From Drosophila persimilis (Eukaryota > Arthropoda > Insecta > Diptera > Drosophilidae): a stretch of 64,000 nucleotides of DNA. The notes under the pieces were generated by a model. That model ran no database searches. It was given only the letters and a program-made list of their open reading frames with translations, and was not told the origin of the DNA. The stretch lies in assembly GCF_003286085.1 (NCBI RefSeq), contig NW_020825289.1, positions 1,922,001-1,986,000 of the forward strand, read 5' to 3'. Of this stretch, positions 10,201 to 22,200 are shown one piece after another. A program made the translations under genes and the position numbers. How positions within the stretch are numbered: position 1 is the first letter of the stretch; every line of letters starts with the position of its first letter.

Positions 10201-13200
10201 CCAAGGGCAGAGGAATTGGCAGCAATGGCTGTAGCAGGAATTGGAGTAGGAATTGGAGCAGGAATCGGAGCAGGAATTGGCAAGACGTCGTCAGCAACCA
10301 GCACACCCGCACTAGGAGCACTCACCGCGTCAGAAGTGACGGCCACAGAAACTGCAGGGATGGGATTGATGCTGTTGGGAAGTTGGGTGCTCGAAGGAAG
10401 CACATTGCTCGGTGTAAAGAACACCGGAGCCACCGTTGGCGGATTTACAGACAACGGCGTGGCATGACTACACGGAAATGCTTCCGATGGATGAAGGTGG
10501 AAGGCAGGCGTACCAATCGGATTAGGTTGCAAGAGATTGGTATCATTATGCGGAATTTTCCGTCTAGGCGATTCGCTCAAGAGTTTGAGCCCAAGAAACT
10601 GTGATTCAAGGGCAAGACAATTCTCGTTGAGAGCCACAAATTGTTTCCGGACATCCAGAAACCCAGTTCGAGTCTGTCTCATGGCCTCAATCTCCCGATA
10701 AGCCAGACATGACCAAGACAGGCCCATACGTTTCGAGATCAGATCGTTTAGTTGGCCAAAATTTCCATCACCAGCACATTTTATGTGGGCAAAATTGTCG
10801 CACAGCCAGCAGCTAAGAAATGAATCACCAATGATAACACCACCGAATTCACATTTCTTTGCACTACAAGCGATTGCCATTATTGACAGCAGTAGAGTCA
10901 CTGTGCACGAATAATAAAAGCACAGATTAAGAGCGCAGGCGAAATGGGAGAGGAGACAGCAGAGCGAGCCCCACAATCAGCAGCAGTGGCATTAATTCAG
11001 AGCAGACGATTCAACAAGTGCAGGGAACGAGCAGTAAACTCACCAAAGCAGAGACAACAAAAGAATACTCCACAAAGAAGGAGAATATAGGCCATCCAGA
11101 GAGAGTGAGAGCAAGAATGCGAGCAGCAGGCCCGCATATGCTTTCGAGAGAGTGTAGACGATGCAAACGCTTATGCGCGAGAACAGTGCACACCGATGAA
11201 ACGATAACCAAAGTCAGACTGGGTAAAAAACAATAACAAATTGACTGCACAAGTCCGATATTACTTTGCGAAACACCGGTGATTAACACAAATTTTAGTC
11301 AATATCAAAGAGATTCGATGATCTACCAAAACAAAATGACAAATGATACCAGCCAGGCTCCGTTTTTCACTTTCACAAAATTTTTCCGATTTACTTTTGA
11401 AATCACATAAATTGGGGCTCTCTTTTTCCCATTCCGCAAGATTTCTTCGTTTTCAAAACGAAAACATTTTCGTTGACGAAATGAAAAGTAAACGGCTTTT
11501 TATACAACAAAACGAACCTTAATTGCAAAAGGAAAAAAATAGATGACTTATTGATGCATAAACATAAACATACCTATATCAGAGTAATTTAACTTGTGCT
11601 TTCTTTATAAATAATTTTATTTTAACCCAACCTCAAATTTGCTTCGGACAAAATTGGCCACAGCAACAACAAATTTCGTTTTGGTGTAAGTAGCTGACGC
11701 ATTCCGATTTGGTTATCGGAGCGTTGGCAAGTAATACATTTTTGCGTATAACAGCACAAATGTGCATGTAACAGCTCAGACTGTGCTTGTAACATGCGCT
11801 TAACAGAACATCTGGGTGAGCACAGCTGTTTCCCGCCCAATGTAATTCGGACTTTTCTGCAATCGTTTTGCTTTAAAACAAGCAATTGAAAAAATAAAAG
11901 GCATTTTAATCACGCTGTATTTTTACAAAGCAGCCAGGTCAGTTGTTTTTGTTTGCCAGAAACGATGAAAAAAGAAACATATCGATAAAAAAAATATGTG
12001 AAAACTGGAGCCACCTTAAAAAAGGGGCAGAGAATGCAGGAGAAAAAAAAAACATGACCGGCTTAAGCAAGAGCTATAAGCGAATCTCCGCGCAGCTTCG
12101 GCCGCGTTTTTGACTTTTCGTGTCTTCCATTTTCGCTCTCTCGTCTATACATTGCCGCTTAAGAGGTATTTCATTTTCCGTTGCTGTGACGTGTTGCACA
12201 ACTGTTAACATGGACAACGATCCGAATATAGGCGCGGGCGGATATATTGTGATGGCTGATTCCAGACTGAGACTGTATAAGCGTAAAAGTCAGTCATTAT
12301 ATGATCGATTGCACAGGCTTTGCGAATCCTTCGCGGGCAATAAAATTGACAAATTGACCGCCGCGGAAGTCGAGGTGCGCCTTGATATGTTGGCAGAAAT
12401 TCGAAAGAAATTTAATACGGCCCATAATGAATTGGAGGCTCTTGATCGAAACGAGATTGGAAGTGAGCTGCACGAAAAGTTCGATATTCGGTTCATATTA
12501 TTGAAAGATGAGTTGCTGGCTGCTGTTGACTTAAGCCAGTCGCACGCCTCTGCCCATTCTACGACTCTGCCAAACCATTCCGGACATCATGGCTCACAAG
12601 CAGTGATTTCCTGAGCTGAAAGTGCCTTAGTTTTCTGGTGGATACGTCGAGTTTTCGGATTTTATGGCCATGTTCAAATCGGTGATTGAAGCGGATGCGG
12701 ATCTCAGTGAAATTCCAGCACCTTCGCTCTTGCATCTCTGATGCAGCTTTCGACTCGGTTCGATCGTTGGAGCTCTCCAGTGCCAATTACGAAGTAAATG
12801 TATCCGATTGGAGTATTCCATCTAACATTCAGCTTGCCGATGCTGCATTTTTATACCCGATACTCAAAAGGAGTATTTGGGTATATTAGGTTTGTGGTAA
12901 AAGTGGAAGTGTGTAACGTCCAGAAGGAATCGTTTCCGACCCCATAAAGTATATATATTCTTGATCAGCATCAATAGCCGAGTCGATTGAGCCATGTCTG
13001 TCTGTCCGTCCGTCCGTCTGTCCGTCCCTATTAGCGCCTAGTGCTCAAAGACTATCAGAGCTAGAGCAACGATGGTTTGGATCCGGACTTCTGTGATATG
13101 TCAATGCTACAAAAATATTTCAAAACTTCGCCCCGCCCACTTCCACCCCCACAAAGGACGAAAATCTGTGGCATCCACAATTTTAAAGATACGAGAAAAC

Positions 13201-16200
13201 CAAAAACGCAGAATCGTAGAGATTGACTATATCTTTTAGACTGCAGAATCTGAATTGGATCGTATTATTATTATAATATAATTAATAATAATATAATTAA
13301 TATAATATAATTAATATAATATAATATAATTAATATAATATAATATAATTAATATAATATAATATAATATAATTAATATAATATAATATAATATAATTAA
13401 TATAATATAATATAATTAATATAATATAATATTTCATTTTTTCTCGCCCTGTCTCTCTCTCTCTAACACACACGTAGCAAGCCGGCTTTGCTTAGAGTAA
13501 AACATTAGCGCCTAGATCTCAGAGACTATAAAAGCTAGAGCAACAAAATTTGGTATCCATACTCCTAAGATATCGAACCGAGACGAGTTTGTTTCAAAAT
13601 TTCGCCACACCCCCTTCCACCCCCGCAAAGGACGAAAATCTGGGGATATTCACAAATCTCAGAGACTATTAACGCTAGAGTAACCAAATTTGGTATTCGC
13701 ACTCCTGTTAGATCTCACTATAAAACGTATATCTCAAAATTTCGCCCCACCCCCTTCCGCCCCCACAAAGGTCGAAAATCTGTTGCATGACCATATCAAT
13801 CCGGTTGCTGAATCTGGATCAGATCGGATTATTTTTATAGCCAAAAGGAACAAATCAATTTGCAGTGGCTACGCAGCGCCCGACGTCACGCTCAGACTGA
13901 TTTTCGGTCGTGTCTTTTAATATTAGCGGCGTCTGCCGGAGGAGAGCCATACTGACTAAATATCGGGTATAAATGTAGAGTTGCGGTGTCCGCAGCAACT
14001 CACAACGTTCCCGCTCGTTCAATTCTCAACGGGTTATTCTCCTCATTGGTGCGAGCGTTTTTTATGATCTTCTCTGAGTACGGGAAATCAAATTCTTCTG
14101 GCCTGCCTCTTCTGCAGAAGACCCGGCTTGGGTGGATCGTATCTGGCGATGGACAGAAGGTTTCAAGCTCGGCGCTTTCGGCAACGCACAATTGTCCAGA
14201 TTCGGAAGCTGAGATGGATAAAACTCTTCGTATGTTTTGGGAAGTCGAGAATTTTGTGGAAGCTGGTTTGAATACCAAAGAAGAAGACGATTGTGAATCT
14301 CATTTCGTAAGCCACCTTTCACGGTTGCCGTCCGGGGAGTATGCAGTTCGTCTGCCGCTAAAGAACAATAATGATCACTTAAGAGAATCTTATGCTCAGG
14401 CTTATTGACGGTTCAATATCGAACGTAATCTTACACTCAAGGAGCGGTATTCCGCCTTTATAACGGATTTATACATTGATTTGCATCATATGCACCAAGT
14501 CAACCCTGATTCCCGTAGCCTCTGCAAATATTTCTTGCTTCAGCACTGTGTCCTAAAGGAGGACAGTACGACGACAAAACTCCGTGTCCTTTTCGATGGA
14601 TCCGAAATAAAATTACGATATGTTCTTTAATGCGTGACATCCAAATTGCAAGTGTCGCTTGCCTGCCCTTTACATTGCCGCTCCGATCGCTAAGCGCAGC
14701 TTCGCTCGGCAGACGTCGGTAGGCAGACGCAAAGCGGAAATAGCGAAGAGCGAGCTGGCAGAGAGCGTTTAGCAGGGCAAGCACGCGCAAAGCTTTAACA
14801 AACAAATGAGTGACATAGACATAAGTAACAAACAAAATAAGCGGCTGAGTGCCAAGAATTAGGTGCTATTTGGCAAGCAGCTAATCGGCTGGGTTCTGCT
14901 CCGAACAATAGTGACAGACTGATTTTGTAGTCTGCCCAGTGGCTCTCCTCGTTCGCGCTTTTGGCCCTGTTGAAGAGGGTCTTGCAGTTTTTACGTAGGA
15001 TGTCTATTTGTTTTGACCACCAGGGGGGTTTCTTTTTCCCCCTAGGTTTGCTAGAGGGACATGCTGCCGCGAAGGCTTTGTTGCATGCTTCTGTGAACCT
15101 GTTCACTAGGCGATCTAGGTCGTCTTTTGTGTCAGGGAATGATGTTACTTTGGCGGGGAGTAAGTCCTCCAGGGCTGAGTTATATCTTTCCCAGTTGGCT
15201 TTCCTGGGATTAATATAGTCCTTAGGTTTCGGACACTCGAGGGATAGTGTGGTCTCGATGTATCTGTGGTCAGAGAAAGAGTGGTCATCAAGGACTTGCC
15301 AACTCTTGACTATGTCTTACAGGTTGGGAGACACTAAGGTGAGGTCAATAACCTCCTGTCGATTTTTAATTATAAAAGTGGGGTCGTTGCCCCGATTACA
15401 AATAAATAGATTTGAGTTAAGGATGAAGCTGAAAATTGACTCACCCCTTACATTTGTGTTCGAGCTCCCCCATTGAGTGAGGTGAGCGTTGGCATCGCAA
15501 CCTATTAATAGGTCTATGTCCGACCTCTCGCTGTCGCTGGCTAGTTTGCGAACAAGGTCGTTGGGAGGATCGTTCCCTCATGGGCCATGTAGGACGACAT
15601 CAGCCTTAGATGTGTCCCTTTCAGCTCTGGCTTGCCTCCGTGTTGTCGCTATCGCTATAATTATGGAGCAGAAAGATATTAAGGTGCTTTCTGGCGAGAA
15701 TGCAGGTGCGGGTTTTACCTTCATGTTGAGCTACAATTATCTTGTACTCCTTCGACCCTAGTCCCTAAACCTTGTCTCCCACTATCCAAGATTCCTGGAT
15801 CAGGGCTACGTCTGCTCCGCTCTCTTCGAGGCGGAGAGCAGCAGATGCTGCTTTACAGTGGTGGAGATTGATCTGAACGAGCCTTAGTGTTCTCCACCAC
15901 TGTAATGTCGGCATCCGGATCGTCCTCGGCTTCCTCGTGGTAACACATCGCCTCGAGGTCGCATCTCAGCGTGCCATCGGTGGAGTAGCCCTCTGGGTCT
16001 ATCTCTGTGTGATCGTCGGGTGCTTCGATCTCCGAGGCAGCGTCCTGCTCGACTGGCTTGTCGACAAGACGTGCCTCGGCCGCCGCATCCGACTTGTAGA
16101 CCTTTACGGTCACAGAGCTGAACCCAAAATTGAGCTCGCCTTTGGCAGCCTCAATCGGGGCCAGCGACTCTTTGTTGAGGACGACCACCGCCTGGTTTGT

Positions 16201-19200
16201 GGGGCCCTGTGTCGTCTCAACTTTGACCACCTTCTAATCCGCTGTTGGGAGGTGGGGGTTGCATCTTTGCAGCATTTTTAGGATGCGCTCCGGCTCCTTC
16301 ATTGAGGCGGGCACCCAGACTCTCGCCCTTGGTCTACTGGGTACTTCGCTCCAGTCTACAGCGACGAGCTTCGCTCCTGGGTAGACTTCCCCGACTTGCG
16401 CTACCGCTGCTTTGTACAGCTGTACGGAGCGCTCATCTTCACAGGCTACGATTTTTATGCGTCCTTTCTCTGGCAATCTGCGCGAACGATGCGTTAGGCA
16501 GCACTCTGGAGCGCTTCGGTGTCGGCCCCGGAGTCTCCTGCGAGCGCTGCCTTTTTTGCTGAGGGGCTTCCTTCTTCGGTGCTTCCTTGCCAAAGTTCGG
16601 CAGCACCTTCGAGGCCCACTCAACCTTCTTAATCCATTTGTCCGTCGGGCTGGACATCTGGCTTGCGTTCTGCCGACAGAGTATGTTGCCAGCACTCCTT
16701 CTATCGGCATATGTAAAAGATTTGGCTTTGACACTAGTAGATGGTGACCCGGCAGGCAGAGCAGCCGCAGGATTGCATAGCGACTCTGCCAAGGTATCGG
16801 TTTTGGGAGCCAATTCACCACCCACCCCGACACCGGGATGGGACCCCTTTGGGCTCTCCCTAGCATCTTCCGCCGCGCAGGTTTTCCCTGCTGATTTCCG
16901 GGTCGGGCGAGGCCTTTGGGCCGCTGCCTTCCCCTGTTTGGGATTGCTCCCTGTTGGCATTTGGGGAGTGCCAGACTCATTTTGTTTGTTTTTAAATTCT
17001 TCCATTCTTTTCCCACGAGCTGCAGAGAAGGGGTACGGTCCGTCCGGGCAGAGATCCACGTTGCCCGGATAAGGCATACTTAGAACAGGGGGCTGCCAAG
17101 TCCCTGAGCTCTCCGTTAACGACTGGGCTAGTTTTATATACCGGGCCCCCAGCCAGGCTGACTCTCGGCACGGGTCGAATAACACTCTTAGTCCGGCCCG
17201 GTGTGAGCTGAATGTGGGGGGTTGGGATGTGGGTAGGTAGTGTGTAGGGATAGGGGAGTGTGTGAGCTACTTATACGAGGCGGCACCACAAGCGCATCGT
17301 CAGTGTTGCTACTTCGCGAACACCCGCTGGCTGTCCGGGGCTGCTTATTTTCGGTACTCTCCCTACGGATTTCCGATTATTCGCAGCTGACCTACCTATA
17401 TGACCTGTATATAGGTAGGTCGTTCGCTATCCGCAACCTGCGACCCGTCCGGTGGCCTCAGCTAGGCCCCCTTTGAGCCACCTCACGAGCTCATCAGAAC
17501 AGAAACTTTCTTAGAAAAAAAATAGACTTTTTAGGACACATAGTTAAGAAGGCGAGAGATCAAACCCGGACAAGATAAAAGCCATAAAAGACTTTCCCTG
17601 TCCCAAAACCTCCAGACAAATCAAATCCTTTTTAGGATTGCTAGGGTATTACCGGAAATTCATCAGGGACTTCGCTAAGCTTACAAAACCAATAACAAAA
17701 CAGCTCAAAAGGGGCAAATGGGTCGTAATCGATTCGGAGTTCCGACAAGCGTTTGAACTTTGCAAAACGCTACTAACTAACGACCTTATATTACAGTACC
17801 CGGATTTCGAAAAAACATTCACCCTTACAACTGATGCGAGTAACTTCGCTATAGGGGCCGTGCTCTCCCAAGGCCCAGATAACGCTGATAAACCAGTTTG
17901 TTTTGCTAGTAGGACTCTGACAGACGCAGAAACCCGGTATTCCACGATAGAAAAGGAAATGCTGGCTATAGTTTGGGCGGTAAAGTACTTCCGCCCATAC
18001 CTATATGAAGTTCAGAATTGTAACAGATCACAAGCCTCTAGTTTGGTTAGGCAATTTCAAGGGTCAGAACCCAAAGCTCCTTCGCTGGAAAATAACACTT
18101 TCCGAGTATGACTACGAAATAGTCTACAGGAAAGGTTCACAAAACGTTGTAGCAGATGCCTAAGTAGAATAGAGCCAAATATCTGCGTAAATGATACCAG
18201 CCCCACAGTAACCCCTAGTATACCAACAATCAATAGCCCGTTGAACCAGTTCTCTATCCAAGCGATATTTAAAATCAACCCGATAGCTTCATGCGTTCAA
18301 CCACAAAGTTCGTAGAGTTATCTCCGAACCTTCTTTTACGTTAGAAAAATACCCAACAAGACTTTGGCAATCCACACTACCGACGAAATATTCAACAGTA
18401 TAGAGATATCGTATTCTAAATATTTTTCGGATAGCAACCTTTACAATATTTGTAGATGCTTAATTTTCCTTGGGGAACCAGCAAACCCAGGCGAGACCAA
18501 AGAATTAATCAAAACGTACCACACGAAAAATAACCACAGGGGGATCGATGAGACATACGAACACCTGAAAAGGGAGTTCTACATACCTCAATTGAAAAAC
18601 GAAATTTCCGAAATAATTCGAAATTGCGAGGTATGCCTCACCCTTAAATATGATAGGCAACCACAAAAACCCCCTTTCGTTTTACCCGAAATACCGAACG
18701 GACCATTAGATATCATTCACACAGACATCTATACAATCAACAGTAATTACAACCTGACAATTATTGATAAATTCTCTAAATTTTCACAAGCTTACCCACT
18801 AACAAACAGAAACTCTGTTAGCGTCACAAAAGCATTCAAAGACTTTATGAGCCACTTCGGCTTGCCCAAAAAGATAATACTCGACCAAGGTGCCGAATTT
18901 GCGGGAGCTGTTTTCAAAGACTTTCTTCAACAGTACAATATCGAGCTGCATATCACTTCCTTCCAACAATCAAGCAGCAATTCGACAGTCGAACGCTTAC
19001 ACTCAACACTAACAGAAATCTATAGAATAATCCTCAAAAAGAGGAAAGAATTGAAATTGACACAAGACCATAACGAAATCCTCGACGAAACCATAATAAC
19101 TTACAACAATGTCATCCTCAGCAGTACCAACTTGACACCTTTCGAACTATTCAGTGGACGAACACACATTTTCGATCAAATAATCCAATTTAATAACGAA

Positions 19201-22200
19201 CATGAATACTTGACAAAACTTAACGAATTCCAAACTACACTTTACCCAGCAGTCAAGCTAAACATGGAAAACCAGACCTATAAAAGAACAGAAAAAGCGA
19301 ATGAATCTAGGATAGAGGCCCCCACCGTACCGACGGGTAATCTAATATTTAGGAAGGAAAATAGGAGAAACAAATTAACACCGCGTTTCAGAACACATAA
19401 AGCTTTAGTAGACAACGGGAAAAAAAATACAAAAAAAAAAAAAACACAAACAATAAAGTAAAAGTTTACACCATGCATTAACTACCCCTTAAACTGAACT
19501 CTTACAGACTAACGCTAGGGTATGCACAACGACTTTTGCTCGACGTTTTTGATAAGGACCAGCCGTTAATAAAGGTCAACCTGGGACCGGCTAGAGTAGT
19601 AAATTCATTTAAAACAATAAACCACGTCATCCACTTAAACGATTACGAAGTAACAGCAGAACAACTTATCAAAGTAATCGATAACTTACCTAACGACAAC
19701 GCATTCTCTGACCTAAAACTAACATTGCATGAAAAGATTCAGCAGGTGTTAGAAAGATTGAGCACCTTACTCCCGCATAACATACCGAGGAGGGGATTGA
19801 TTAACGGACTAGGTAGCATAGTGAAGATCGTTTCAGGCAATATGGATGCCGACGATGAGACAAAAATAACCAACAATTTCGCAAATATTAACAAAAATTT
19901 AGAGCTCAGCCAGAAATTTAGGAAAGAGACACTAATTAGATTTAAAAATATTACGAACCATATCAACATCGAACAAGAAGCGATTAGCAATTTCATAAAC
20001 ACTTACCAAAATAAAATCTCTAAAGAACTAGATTCAGAACAACACACTATACAACTTATAAAAATATATCAATCGAATCACTTATAGTATAGACATATTA
20101 TATAATCACCTAAGCAACATAGCGGAGAGCCTGCTATTCACCAAATTAAAATTAATCCCAAAATATATCTTAAATTCAGAGGAGATTCAAAGAATTAAAA
20201 AATTACTGTCACATCAAAATATTACACTAGAATTAGACCATGAAATGTAAAACGTACTTTCACTGGAATCAACAACAGTAAACAAAACTCTAACTTTTAA
20301 AATTAAAATATCCATGCTATCACAGGAACAATACCAATTGTACCGATTAATACCCTTACCGTATTAACGTATGAACGACTATGTCATTCAACCCGGACAT
20401 TGTAATGTCCACTTTGACTACTTTGACTGTCGCAACATTCTACATACCGCGGCACAAACAACCGCCTACACATTTTAACATAACAACATCGAAACTGGAA
20501 CCCGACATCCGGCATAATGCCGACTCGGCGGTTTCACATACGCTAGCCCGTTGCAACATTTTATACTTATGTATGCCTTATGTACTAAACTCAAAGCCTC
20601 TGCGAAGGCTTCCTAAGAATATAATTAATAAACACAGAACACTTCAATTTTGAACTCGAAACCGAACAGTCAGACTTTATACAAACTCAAACACAATCTT
20701 TGGAAAAGACAGAAATATAAACCCATACAAGAACAACCAGGACCATCTACAAGAAGAAGAAGGCCGAACTAGTAACTCGCGCGCATTGGCTTGGGCTGAA
20801 CGGCAGGAACCAACTACAACTGCGGAGGTCACCTCACGGATGGAGCTGTTCCAATCGGATTGGAAAGAGTTCTCACAACTTGGGGATTCCATGGCCCTTC
20901 TCGAACACGTGGATGGGTATGGAAATCCAGAGGAAGACAATGCAATCTACGAGGAAAAATATCTAACGGCACATGCAATGATTTTGGAGAAAAAGCGGTT
21001 GGTACAACCAACTACAACTACAACGATCAACGGGGATGGCAGCAAAGGGCTTCATCTACACAAAGACGCAGTACTCTGTCTGCTACAACAACAACAGCTA
21101 TTTGAACAGTCAGCTGCAAACCAGAACATGTCCATGCGTGCTGGTGGAGAGAGCGAGATGGGCGAATTCGGAAGCGCGGTGAATTCAAATTCTGCATTTG
21201 GTGCGGTCACACCAATACAAAGCGAATTTCCAAAAATTCAAATCGAACGGTTCGCTGGCAGCTACACAAAGTGGCCAGTTTTTCAGGATATCTATTAACG
21301 TACAATTCATAGCAGGCATGACCCTAAACGGTTCTTGCAAGGAATAATTCGATCTACAAAGTAGAAGGAACAACGGTATAAAATTTCTAGTCAGTCTAAT
21401 AGGAATCGTGAAGTTTATGCGGCTCAACAGATCAGGGCTGCCTATGTCACCCCCGATCAGGTTGTGCATAAATATCACAGCAAGCATTTTTCTACGGTTA
21501 ACTAAGGATGGGAGGTTTACTAATAGTAGTCTACTGGAGTAAGATGGGAGTCTTACACCAGCATCCCAGTTAAGGCCCCGCAGAGCAAAGAGTAAAAAGT
21601 TTTTCTGTACTGATTCTATACGGTCCTGGTGTACTTTGTACTGAGGGCACCATACACAGGAGCCGTATTCTAAGATCGGACGAACAAGCAAGGTATAGAG
21701 AGTCTTTGTTATATAGGGGTTGTCAAATTCCTTTGACCACCTCTTTATAAACCCAAGCACGACCATGGCCTTATTTACCATGGTAGAAATGTGTTCGGAA
21801 AACTTTAACTTTCCGTCTAATAAGACACCAAGATCATTCACCAGGGTAATAGGATATAGATAGCCAACAAAGGGCTAGAACGATGAAATGTCATTACTTT
21901 GCATTTCGAGGCATTAAGGTGTAACAAGTTTTGCACAGCACCATGAATGAAAGTTATTGAGATCTGATTGCAAGCGAGAATGAAATGAAATGTCCTTGTA
22001 CTGGACACACAGTTTAACATCATCCGCATACATAAGTACTCGAGAGTATGTTAATACCGAAGGCAGGTCATTAATAGAGAGTTTGAATAGACCTAGATGG
22101 CTGCCTGTGGTACTCCCGAAGAAACCTTTACTGGTGAATAGAGGGAGTTTTTGAAGAAGGCTCTTTGAGACCTGGAACAAAGATAGCTGGAAATCCATCT

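Larger units (their letters stand above)
8586..11290 (-). mobile_element. CR1-clade LINE 'CR1-a', 5' part (5' UTR, ORF1, endonuclease)
   Basis: Two-ORF LINE on the minus strand. ORF1 has a zinc-finger N-terminus; ORF2 has an apurinic-type endonuclease. The reverse transcriptase is absent because the element is fused to BEL-1 near 8585. The same family recurs at 29616-31415, 55775-60811 (split) and 62870-64000. The 5' UTR is taken up to about 11290. The clade call (CR1, like DMCR1A) rests on the ORF1 zinc finger and endonuclease motifs. Confidence 0.8.
12016..14603 (+). mobile_element. BEL/Pao retrotransposon 'BEL-2', interrupted by DINE-1
   Basis: Plus-strand gag (12210-12835) followed by protease-RT remnants (14018-14603), with a 1.17-kb DINE-1 inserted between. 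Its own LTRs are not seen. The 3' end stops inside RT at FDGS, where an LTR fragment of another BEL family begins. Confidence 0.8.
14908..17490 (-). mobile_element. LOA-clade LINE 'LOA-C', 5' UTR, ORF1 and endonuclease
   Basis: Minus-strand LINE: 5' UTR about 17211-17490, ORF1 17185-15855, ORF2 endonuclease 15880-14914. Everything from the reverse transcriptase on is missing at the LTR junction. ORF1 and endonuclease resemble those of the LOA-A copies, but it is a different family. Confidence 0.75.
17491..20370 (+). mobile_element. Errantivirus-type (gypsy-like, with env) endogenous retrovirus, 5'-truncated
   Basis: Plus-strand pol and env remains in the order RT 3' end, RNase H, integrase, env. 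No 5' LTR, gag, protease or RT catalytic motif is present; the left end abuts LOA-C 5' sequence. Similar in organisation to the 17.6/297/ZAM group. Broken in several places, so not able to move by itself. Confidence 0.85.

Noticed and set aside
10216..10467. Gly/Ile repeat protein on the plus strand
   Set aside because: Antisense of the Pro/Ala repeat in CR1-a ORF1.
19278..19478. Minus-strand frame with Phe/Val runs
   Set aside because: Antisense of the errantivirus integrase tail and an A homopolymer.
20401..20690. Confident LTR call between errantivirus and BEL-3
   Set aside because: TG/CA ends and AATAAA are present, but there is no second copy and no primer-binding site or target duplication that I can identify.
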